From the NCBI RefSeq assembly GCF_900142165.1, contig NZ_FQZY01000032.1, positions 1-50,519 of the forward strand: a stretch of 50,519 nt of DNA, given 5' to 3'. A program made the position numbers and the translations under genes. This stretch comes from Hespellia stercorisuis DSM 15480 (GTDB taxonomy: Bacteria; Bacillota; Clostridia; Lachnospirales; Lachnospiraceae). Every line of letters starts with the position of its first letter. Positions within the stretch are counted from its first letter, which is position 1. Shown here piece after piece: positions 28,412-35,703 of this stretch. The notes under the pieces are model-generated. The model was not told where the DNA came from and ran no database searches. It saw nothing but the letters and a program-made list of their open reading frames with translations.

Positions 28412-30094
28412 ATGGCAGAGAGAAGAGCAAATTCCCAAAGTCGTACCGAACAGAACAGAAGGACAAGAGACTCCATTCGTGAACAGGATCAAAGTACCCG
28501 GAGAAAACCGGAATCCCGGCAGCGTATGCAGGAAACTCCTGAACAGGGGAGCGGCAGGCAGAGGAATCTGGAAAGAAATTCTGGGAGACGAAGGATGGAT
28601 AACTCCGGAAACAGGTCGGGGGCAGAGAATAGAAACATAAATTCCCAAACAAATACGGGAAGAAAGCACAGATCGGGTGACCGGACTGATTCGCGAACAG
28701 GTTCCGGAATGAACAACCGGACAGATTCACGCACAGGATCCAGAGTGGACAGCAGGAGAAAACCACGCACCAGAGCGGCAGCCGGATCGAACAGAAAACG
28801 AAGACGGCCGAAGAGAGGTTTTGCAGCCTGGCCCATATGGAAAAAAATCTTAATAATAGTTTTTGGAGTGCTTATTTTACTGATATCGCTTGGTCTGGCG
28901 ATTCTTGCCAGCAAGTATCATAAGATTAACACGAAGACGCTGGATACCGAAGCCCTGAACATTTCGCAGGAAGTGACCGAGAATGTTGCACAGACAGGCT
29001 ACTTGAATGTCGCACTGTTTGGTCTGGATACCAGAACAGATTTGACAGAAGACGTTGAGGGAACGCGAAGCGATACAATTATGATCGCAAGCATTAATCT
29101 GGAGACGAAAGCCGTAAAATTATGCTCGGTATACCGTGACACATATCTTCAGCAGGATGACGGAACGTATGAGAAAGCAAATGCCGCGTACTCGTTCGGC
29201 GAAGCGCAGGAGGCAGTGGCACTTCTGAATAAGAATCTGGATATGGATATTCAGCATTATGTTTCGGTGGACTTTAAAGCGATGGTAGATGTAATTGATG
29301 CGCTGGGTGGCATTGATATAGATGTTCAGCAGGAAGAAATTGACTACATCAATGGATATGCGACGGAGATCATCAAAAATACAGGGGTTGATACATGGGC
29401 AGTCACAGATCCGGGAATGCAGACACTGACCGGAACTCAGGCGACGGCATATGCGCGAATCCGGTATACGTCAGGTGACGATTACCGCAGAACAGAGCGT
29501 CAGAGAGAAGTGCTGACACAGATTGTCAAAAAGGCACAGAACAGTAATCTTCTTACGATCAACAAAATTATCGATAAAGTATTTCCGGAGATACAGACAA
29601 ACTTCACGTTGAAAGAAATTCTTTCGTATTCGAAGGATGCGATGAAATATCAGCTTGGAGAGACAACCGGATTTCCGTTTGATAAAGAGGCGCAGACGCT
29701 GAGCGGTGTCGGAAGTGTTGTTCTTCCGATGACACTGGAAAGCAACGTCACACAGCTGCATCAGTATTTCTTTGGGGAGGACGGATATACACCGTCATCA
29801 ACCGTGGTTGCGATCAGTGGTGAGATCGAAGATAAAGCGTCCAGCCTTGGAACTACAGATTCTGATGATATGACTTATTATAATCAGGACTGGTCATCGG
29901 ATGGAACCGATTATTCAGGAAATTATTCGTCATACGGAACGGGTACAACAGACCAGACGTATGGAGAGGAGACGACGGACCAGACTGGCGGAACGGGAAC
30001 CGTGGATCAAACTGGCGGAGCGGGAACTGTGGATCAGTCCGGCACAACGGGAACTGTGGATCAAACCGGTGGAGCAGACACGCAGGGATATTAA
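28412..30094 (+). CDS. LCP-family transferase with long Arg-rich N terminus
   Basis: Has 560 residues. The first ~140 are an Arg/Ser/Asn/Thr-rich, cytoplasmic, probably disordered segment with imperfect TDSRTGS repeats (about 92-115). One membrane helix at about 145-166 follows, then the extracellular LCP domain (LFGLDTRTD, SDTIMIASIN, LCSVYRDT, YARIRYTSGDDYRRTERQR). The tail has repeated TVDQTGG/TVDQSG units. The LCP domain is closely similar to that of the 24736 gene, so the two are paralogues. The basic N terminus could bind membrane phospholipid, nucleic acid or a division protein; that is inference. GAGAAAGGG at 28398-28406 supports ATG 28412. The cohesin-like gene follows after 42 bp. 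Confidence 0.93.
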   Translation: MAERRANSQSRTEQNRRTRDSIREQDQSTRRKPESRQRMQETPEQGSGRQRNLERNSGRRRMDNSGNRSGAENRNINSQTNTGRKHRSGDRTDSRTGSGMNNRTDSRTGSRVDSRRKPRTRAAAGSNRKRRRPKRGFAAWPIWKKILIIVFGVLILLISLGLAILASKYHKINTKTLDTEALNISQEVTENVAQTGYLNVALFGLDTRTDLTEDVEGTRSDTIMIASINLETKAVKLCSVYRDTYLQQDDGTYEKANAAYSFGEAQEAVALLNKNLDMDIQHYVSVDFKAMVDVIDALGGIDIDVQQEEIDYINGYATEIIKNTGVDTWAVTDPGMQTLTGTQATAYARIRYTSGDDYRRTERQREVLTQIVKKAQNSNLLTINKIIDKVFPEIQTNFTLKEILSYSKDAMKYQLGETTGFPFDKEAQTLSGVGSVVLPMTLESNVTQLHQYFFGEDGYTPSSTVVAISGEIEDKASSLGTTDSDDMTYYNQDWSSDGTDYSGNYSSYGTGTTDQTYGEETTDQTGGTGTVDQTGGAGTVDQSGTTGTVDQTGGADTQGY

Positions 30095-30136
30095 CAGTAC
30101 GATATGATAATTCAAGAAAGAGAATGAGGGAAAAAC

Positions 30137-31492
30137 ATGAAAGCAGTAAAAAAAGTCAGTACAGGGCTAGCGGCAGTTTGTTTGATGTTCTTCTGTTTTA
30201 CATTTGCATCACATGCTGCGGAGGGAACACTGGTGTTTTCGGATCCGGAGACAACAAAGGGCTCTGAGGTGACAATTGATGTCAAGGTAACGGCAGGGCA
30301 GGCGATTGGTGACAGCGATATCAACCTTACCTACGATCCGGCCGTGCTGGAATTTGTAAGTGGAACCAACGCAACAGGCGGTGACGGGAATGTTGCATTG
30401 TCCGCATCCGGTGACGGGACGGTGACAGAATTAGATTACAGTATCGTGTTCAAGGCCTTGGACGAAGGATCTACAACGGTAGATGTAGCTGGTTACACGG
30501 CTTATCTGTATTCAAACGAGGCATTGACTTTGACAGAGGGCAACGCAACAGTTACAATTGGTCCTGGAGACGGGACAGAGACCACAGGACAGTCATCTGG
30601 AAACGGGTTGCAGGTCGACGTGAAAGGGACATCCTATACGATTTATGAAGATTTTTCAGATGCATTGATTTTCCAGGGGTTCTCGAGAGCGGAGATGCAG
30701 TTTGAAGGTGCGGCCAGAAAATGTCTTGTTCAGGATGCGGGTGGAAAATATCTGTTTTTCTTAAATGATGCGAACAACGATTCACATATGGCATTATACA
30801 ATGAAAGCAACGGAACGTTTTCATTTACGGAACAGATCATGATTACGAATGACCGGTATATCCTTCTGACAGATCAGGGAGATGGATCAGATCTTCCAAA
30901 CAAGTACAAAGCGACGACGCTGACATTGAATGGCAATGAATTTCCGGCATGGCAGGATTCGGAAGAGACAGATTTCTATCTGGTTTATGCACTGAACAGC
31001 CTCGGAAAAGAAGAGTTCTACGAGTATGATAAAACAGAGGACACATATCAGAGATATGTAGTGCCGGCAAAGGTAACCGTGAAAAATTCAACAGGACTGG
31101 TGAACAAGATTACAGATGCTATTGAAAAAAATCTGACGATCATCCTGATTGTGGCATGGGCAGTCTTCTTATTACTATTGATTATTATTATTGTACTGAG
31201 CGTAAAGCTGAAAAACAGAAATCGTGAACTGGATGAATTGTATAATAATCAATACGATGATCAATATGGGGAACCTACGGATTCATATGATGGCTATGAT
31301 GATGACATGGCGTACAATGATGACGAAGATGATGCGTACTATGAAGATGACGACAGCGATGAATATGAAGATGATGATGACGAGTATTATGACGACGAAG
31401 ACGACGATGAGTATTATGATGACGAAGATGATGAAAACTACGATGATGAAGACGACGATTACGAAGTTGATTTTGTAGATCTGGATGATTAA
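30137..31492 (+). CDS. Cohesin-like membrane-anchored protein with acidic tail
   Basis: Has 451 residues. The signal peptide ends near 27 (SHAAEG). A cohesin-like beta-sandwich (about 30-142: GTLVFSDPE, KGSEVTIDVKV, DINLTYDPAVLEFVSG, ALDEGSTTVDVAGY) is followed by a ~150-residue domain I cannot name (TSYTIYEDFSDA to YVVP). A membrane helix lies at about 333-357, then a short basic stretch, then an ~80-residue cytoplasmic tail that is almost entirely Asp, Glu and Tyr (about 370-451). The outer part could bind dockerin-type or other surface partners; no dockerin is visible in the window. GAGGGA at 30126-30131 sets the start. A perfect hairpin follows the gene. Confidence 0.85.
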   Translation: MKAVKKVSTGLAAVCLMFFCFTFASHAAEGTLVFSDPETTKGSEVTIDVKVTAGQAIGDSDINLTYDPAVLEFVSGTNATGGDGNVALSASGDGTVTELDYSIVFKALDEGSTTVDVAGYTAYLYSNEALTLTEGNATVTIGPGDGTETTGQSSGNGLQVDVKGTSYTIYEDFSDALIFQGFSRAEMQFEGAARKCLVQDAGGKYLFFLNDANNDSHMALYNESNGTFSFTEQIMITNDRYILLTDQGDGSDLPNKYKATTLTLNGNEFPAWQDSEETDFYLVYALNSLGKEEFYEYDKTEDTYQRYVVPAKVTVKNSTGLVNKITDAIEKNLTIILIVAWAVFLLLLIIIIVLSVKLKNRNRELDELYNNQYDDQYGEPTDSYDGYDDDMAYNDDEDDAYYEDDDSDEYEDDDDEYYDDEDDDEYYDDEDDENYDDEDDDYEVDFVDLDD

Positions 31493-31506
31493 TATTATAT
31501 GAGAGA

Positions 31507-31542
31507 GTACATGGGGCATTGCGACTGCAATGCCCCATGTAC
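31507..31542 (+). terminator. Perfect 16-bp stem-loop, weak terminator
   Basis: GTACATGGGGCATTGC (31507-31522) and its exact complement (31527-31542) flank the loop GACT. No U-tract follows (GTGAAGAAC), so it may be a Rho-independent terminator of unusual type, an RNase-blocking 3' end, or a protein site. It lies between the cohesin-like gene and htrA. Confidence 0.6.
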
Positions 31543-31630
31543 GTGAAGAACTTCTTGGAAGATCCGGACAAATTCGTTATGGGCGAATAATTGCGCTGTT
31601 TCAAGGTTTCTACAATAATTAATCACAATT

Positions 31631-31658
31631 TTAACACAAATTGGCGGTAACATATGAT
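31631..31658 (+). promoter_or_regulatory. Promoter of htrA
   Basis: TTAACA (31631-31636), 16 bp, TATGAT (31653-31658), about 35 nt before the htrA start codon. Confidence 0.65.
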
Positions 31659-31693
31659 TATTAAATACAATAAGACGAAAGGGGTTTTATAAA

Positions 31694-32971
31694 ATGGATA
31701 ATCAGTATAATTATTATGTTCCGAATGAACAGGAAAATAAGCAGAATAATGATAATGTGCATAAGGCACATCAGAGCAAGATGAAGATGCCGAAGGCGAT
31801 CATGGTCATCGCGCTGGCATTGTTGTTTGGAGTGGTGTCGAGCGCCACGTTTCTTGCCAGTAATGTAGTGGGCAGTAAGCTGCTTGGCCTTGGTTCTTTA
31901 TCAGGAGGCAGCAAGTCGGCGAATGCGGCATCGACGGTGGATAACACCTCCCTCACCCAGACATCGAACGCAGTGACTTCGGATGTCTCAGAGATTGCCG
32001 GCAATGTGATGCCTTCGGTTGTATCAATCACAAACATGAGTGTACAGCAGGTGCAGAACTTTTTCGGACAGAGCGGAGAGCAGGAAGTGGAGAGCACTGG
32101 TTCTGGAATCATTATCGGACAGAATGACACAGAGCTGTTGATCGTTACAAATAACCATGTCATTGCAGACAGCGAGACACTGACAGTATCCTTTATTGAT
32201 GAGAGCAGTGTAGAAGCCGATGTCAAAGGCAGTGATGCAGCATTGGATATCGCTGTAGTGGCAGTGCCGCTCAACAGTATTTCAGATGATACGATGGGTA
32301 AAATCAAGGTTGCAACATTGGGAGATTCAACCAAACTTCAGGTTGGAGAGCCTGCAATTGCAATTGGAAATGCACTGGGATACGGACAGTCTGTTACAAC
32401 CGGAATCGTCAGCGCGACAGACCGTGTTCTGACAGATTCTGAGAGCGATACAGCGTTCATTCAGACCGACGCGGCAATCAATCCGGGAAACAGCGGTGGA
32501 GCGCTGGTCAACGCAAACGGAGAGGTAATCGGTATCAATTCAGCGAAGCTTTCCGACACGACTGTTGAAGGTATGGGATATGCAATCCCGATCAGTGATG
32601 TCAGCGAGGCAATCACGAATCTGATGAACCAGGAGACAAAGACAAAGGTTGCTGAAGCAGACAAAGGATATCTCGGAATCCAGGGCGTGGATGTAACACA
32701 GGAGAGCGCAGAGAGATACAGCATGCCGACCGGTGTCTATGTATCGGAACCGATCAGCGGCGGTGGAGCAGAGAGCGCAGGAATCACGAAGGGATGTATC
32801 ATAACAGGTATAAATGGTACCACAATCGACAGCATGGCGACACTCCAGGGTGAACTGGCATATTATGCAAAAGGAACGACGGTATCCATCACAATGCAGG
32901 TACCGGGCAACGGTGGAGAATATCAGGAAAAGACAGTTGATGTAACATTAGGCGAGCAGCCGAAACAATAG
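31694..32971 (+). CDS. HtrA/DegP-type serine protease
   Basis: A surface quality-control protease of 425 residues. A cytoplasmic N terminus (1-34, Asn/Gln-rich) is followed by one membrane helix (about 35-55), a Ser/Ala linker, a trypsin-like S1C domain with His155 (NNHVIAD), Asp185 (DAALDIAVV) and Ser267 (NPGNSGGAL), and one C-terminal PDZ domain (about 330-420: GYLGIQGVDVT, GGGAESAGITKGCIITGINGT). The architecture matches Gram-positive membrane-anchored HtrA. AAAGGGG precedes the ATG. Placement after wall-polymer and secreted-protein genes fits a role in handling exported proteins. Confidence 0.96.
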   Translation: MDNQYNYYVPNEQENKQNNDNVHKAHQSKMKMPKAIMVIALALLFGVVSSATFLASNVVGSKLLGLGSLSGGSKSANAASTVDNTSLTQTSNAVTSDVSEIAGNVMPSVVSITNMSVQQVQNFFGQSGEQEVESTGSGIIIGQNDTELLIVTNNHVIADSETLTVSFIDESSVEADVKGSDAALDIAVVAVPLNSISDDTMGKIKVATLGDSTKLQVGEPAIAIGNALGYGQSVTTGIVSATDRVLTDSESDTAFIQTDAAINPGNSGGALVNANGEVIGINSAKLSDTTVEGMGYAIPISDVSEAITNLMNQETKTKVAEADKGYLGIQGVDVTQESAERYSMPTGVYVSEPISGGGAESAGITKGCIITGINGTTIDSMATLQGELAYYAKGTTVSITMQVPGNGGEYQEKTVDVTLGEQPKQ

Positions 32972-32981
32972 AAGCACGATC

Positions 32982-33069
32982 CATAAGGGACAGAGCAAAA
33001 GTCAATTGGGGACGTAGTAAAATTGCAATTTTACTACGTCCCCAATTGACTTTTGCTCTGTCCCTTATG
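32982..33069. repeat. 88-bp perfect palindrome, REP-like element
   Basis: Positions 32982-33025 are the exact reverse complement of 33026-33069, with no loop (centre TTGCAA). It contains GGGAC at 32987-32991 and GGGGACGTAG at 33008-33017, mirrored on the other arm. It starts 11 bp after the htrA stop and ends 8 bp before the aroA stop, so it lies exactly between convergent genes and could act as a bidirectional terminator. A second copy with a diverged sequence is at 47485-47572. This resembles REP/MITE-type palindromes linked with Y1 transposases; no transposase is in the window. Confidence 0.9.
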
Positions 33070-33077
33070 AGGTCTGC

Positions 33078-34370
33078 CTATAATAAGTCCTCAAATGTAT
33101 CATAAAAAGTCGGATAAGAAACATCGATACACTTGCTGTCCAGAATGTTGGTAATTCCATCTGCCACCAGCCCGGCGATTGTGAAGGCCATGGCGATGCG
33201 GTGATCGAGGAGCGTGTGTATATTAGCACTGTGAAGCGGATTTCCTCCGTGGATGATCATGCCGTCGTCTGTAGGGGTGATGTCACATCCCATGGAGGCG
33301 AGATTGTCACAGACCGTCTCGATACGGTTTGTCTCTTTCACCTTTAATTCGGCAGCATCCCGGATGACGGTGGTTCCTTCAGCCATGGCAGCCATGACTG
33401 CTATGATTGGGATTTCGTCGATCAGAGTGGGGATGATGGGGCCTTCCACGGTGGTTCCGTGCAGCTGGCTTGTCCGGACAAGAATATCTGCGACGGGTTC
33501 TCCGCCTGCCCGCGTTTCATGCAGCAGGGAGATGTTGGCACCCATGTTCTCACATACTTTCAGAATACCGGAGCGGGTAGAATTGATGCCCACGTTCTTA
33601 ATCACGATCTCGGAGTCGGGAACCAGCAATCCTGCAGCGATAAAGTATGCCGCGGAGGAGATGTCCCCGGGAACGGTTATATTCTGCCCGAATAATTCGG
33701 TGCATGGTTTTACGGAGGCGGTTGCGACAGTGCTTCCAAGCTTGAAGGAGGCACTGACATCTGCGCCGTATTCCTTCAGCATCAGTTCGGTATGATTTCT
33801 GGAGAGGGTTGGCTCGGTGACGGCAGTCTCACTGTCGGCGTAGAGTCCTGCCAGCAGAATGGCTGATTTTACCTGAGCGGAGGCCACCTTGGAATGATAA
33901 TGGATTCCGTGCAAATTGCCCTTGGAGATGTACAGCGGAGCACAGCCGTTTCTCATGATGCTGGAAATGTTGGCGCCCATCTGAGTAAGCGGTTCGATAA
34001 TCCTGCGCATAGGGCGGGTGTTCAGAGAGGAATCGCCCGACATCTTGGAATCAAATTCCTGACCGGCCAGAATCCCGGATAGAAGTCTGGTGGTCGTTCC
34101 ACTGTTGCCTACATCCAGAATATCGGATGGGGCAGTCAGACCGTGAAGTCCCTTTCCGTGCACAGTCACAATGTCCTGATTTTCTTTGATTTCAATTCCC
34201 ATTGAGCGGAAACACTGAATGGTGGAGAGACAGTCTGCTCCCCGGAGAAAATTGTGAATCTCCGTTGTTCCCTGTGCGATGGAGCCGAGCATGATCGCCC
34301 GGTGTGAGACAGATTTGTCACCTGGAATGGTGATGGTACCCTTGAGTCCTGTTATTTTTCCGATTTCCAT
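33078..34370 (-). CDS. aroA: 3-phosphoshikimate 1-carboxyvinyltransferase (EPSP synthase)
   Basis: Transfers enolpyruvyl from PEP to shikimate-3-phosphate, step six of the shikimate pathway. It has 430 residues, the normal length. It has GDKSVSHRA near the N terminus, DVGNSGTTTRLLSG (PEP site), GDSSLNTRPMRR, and DHRIAMAFTIAG near the C terminus. The ribosome binding site is weakly placed (AAAGGA about 12 nt upstream). It lies 48 bp after tyrA on the same strand, forming an aromatic amino acid pair that converges on htrA. Confidence 0.97.
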   Translation of the reverse strand: MEIGKITGLKGTITIPGDKSVSHRAIMLGSIAQGTTEIHNFLRGADCLSTIQCFRSMGIEIKENQDIVTVHGKGLHGLTAPSDILDVGNSGTTTRLLSGILAGQEFDSKMSGDSSLNTRPMRRIIEPLTQMGANISSIMRNGCAPLYISKGNLHGIHYHSKVASAQVKSAILLAGLYADSETAVTEPTLSRNHTELMLKEYGADVSASFKLGSTVATASVKPCTELFGQNITVPGDISSAAYFIAAGLLVPDSEIVIKNVGINSTRSGILKVCENMGANISLLHETRAGGEPVADILVRTSQLHGTTVEGPIIPTLIDEIPIIAVMAAMAEGTTVIRDAAELKVKETNRIETVCDNLASMGCDITPTDDGMIIHGGNPLHSANIHTLLDHRIAMAFTIAGLVADGITNILDSKCIDVSYPTFYDTFEDLL

Positions 34371-34418
34371 ATTAAAATAAAATCCTTTCTACTATAATTA
34401 TATAAAAGCTTCTGTATC

Positions 34419-35516
34419 TTAACGTTCGTACACGATATAATGGTACTTCTCCAACAGAGAAGCCGCACTGTCGGAAGATTGTGCATTGTAAAACTCGATG
34501 CGGAGAACGCCCTCTTCAAACTCGCGGTTGTGCACGATTCCGATATTCTTGATACTGATGTTGTTGCTTGCAAGAATCGTTGCAATTGTCGCGATTCCAC
34601 CTGCTTCGTCGATGATGTCACAGTAGACCGCGAACACCTTCTTGATCGGGCCGAGGGAACTGGCCGGCATGGAATCCCGGTAATCCCTGGAGGCCTCGAA
34701 CATATGATACAGCTTCTGTTCGGAACTCGCATCAATGGTCGCTTTGGCCTGCTGCAGTGTCTTGATATATGCCGCCAATATCTCGGAAATGTTCTCCTTG
34801 TTCTTCAGACAGATCTGCTGCCACATGATGGGCGACGAGGAGGCGATACGGGTGATATCCTTGAATCCGCCTGCCGCAAGGCTTTTCATCATCTCATCCT
34901 CGGTGTCGGTGTCTCTGACAAAGTTGACAAGGCATGCGGCGATAATATGCGGAAGATGACTGATCGTTCCTGTGATATAATCATGCTTTTTATAGTCCAG
35001 GGTAATGGGGAGCGCTTTCAGTGATTCCACAAAAGTCCGATATTTGTCGAGCTTTTCTGCTGCCACGGAGACAGAAGGCGTGAGTATATAGTACGCGTTC
35101 TCGATCAGAACCGGTTTCGAGTTAATGAATCCACTCTTTTCCGAGCCGGCCATCGGATGTCCCCCGATAAAACAGTCCTCCAGTCCAAGGCGTGTGATCT
35201 CGTTGTGAATGGAGGTCTTGACACTTCCGACATCAGTCAGAATCAGTCCCGGATGTACATATTCCTTCAGTTGTTTAAGGTATGCTGTATTGTATGAGAT
35301 TGGAGCACACAGGAAGATATAATCGCAGGCAGCAAAATTGATGTCGATCGACCCGCAGGCGATGTCTACGGTCTCCTCCTGAACGGCCAGTGCCAGAGTC
35401 TCCTTATTCTTGTCAAATGCGACGATTTCGGTATCGGGATAATAGAGACGAACTGCTTTCGCAATGGATCCGCCGATAAGTCCCAGACCGATAAAGCCTA
35501 TTTTCTGTGTGTTCAT
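34419..35516 (-). CDS. tyrA: Prephenate dehydrogenase with ACT domain
   Basis: Oxidatively decarboxylates prephenate to 4-hydroxyphenylpyruvate, towards tyrosine. It has 365 residues. The NAD-binding GFIGLGLIGG is at 7-16, the GGHPMAGSEKSG motif carries the active-site His, and a helical dimerisation domain (about 170-280) is followed by a C-terminal ACT domain (about 295-365: VYCDIIDEAGGIATIATIL), probably the tyrosine feedback site. It has no fused chorismate mutase. AGGAGG lies 9 nt upstream of the ATG. It is the first gene of the tyrA-aroA operon and is divergent from the EF-G-like gene. Confidence 0.95.
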   Translation of the reverse strand: MNTQKIGFIGLGLIGGSIAKAVRLYYPDTEIVAFDKNKETLALAVQEETVDIACGSIDINFAACDYIFLCAPISYNTAYLKQLKEYVHPGLILTDVGSVKTSIHNEITRLGLEDCFIGGHPMAGSEKSGFINSKPVLIENAYYILTPSVSVAAEKLDKYRTFVESLKALPITLDYKKHDYITGTISHLPHIIAACLVNFVRDTDTEDEMMKSLAAGGFKDITRIASSSPIMWQQICLKNKENISEILAAYIKTLQQAKATIDASSEQKLYHMFEASRDYRDSMPASSLGPIKKVFAVYCDIIDEAGGIATIATILASNNISIKNIGIVHNREFEEGVLRIEFYNAQSSDSAASLLEKYHYIVYER

Positions 35517-35549
35517 TTCATGTGTCCTCCTGTAGTTTAATCTACCCGT

Positions 35550-35578
35550 ATTTTAACACTTTAAAGAATGAAAGTCCA
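35550..35578 (-). promoter_or_regulatory. Promoter of tyrA-aroA
   Basis: On the minus strand TGGACT (35573-35578), 17 bp, TAAAAT (35550-35555), about 33 nt before the tyrA start. Confidence 0.55.
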
Positions 35579-35614
35579 CGGGTTAAAACAGTTTGTGAAA
35601 AATTCATAAAAGAG

Positions 35615-35643
35615 TTGTAATGCATACGGAATTTTAGTACAAT
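35615..35643 (+). promoter_or_regulatory. Promoter of the EF-G-like gene
   Basis: TTGTAA (35615-35620), 17 bp, TACAAT (35638-35643). It is divergent from the tyrA promoter with about 36 bp between the two -35 boxes. Confidence 0.65.
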
Positions 35644-35703
35644 ATAACCATACTATTTTGTGTGAAATTGCATGAAAATTACGAACAAGGAGGCAGCAAG
35701 CAT

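Noticed and set aside
31260-31490. Acidic tail as a possible frameshift product
   Set aside because: The tail is in the same frame as the upstream protein, ends at a normal stop, and the other frames give implausible Met-rich or His-rich runs.
32982-33069. Insertion sequence ends
   Set aside because: The palindrome has no internal gene, no flanking target duplication that I can see, and no transposase in the window, so it is annotated as a repeat, not an IS.
33253-33795. 180-codon plus-strand frame inside aroA
   Set aside because: It lies wholly opposite a clear EPSP synthase with conserved motifs; no ribosome binding site and no recognisable domain.
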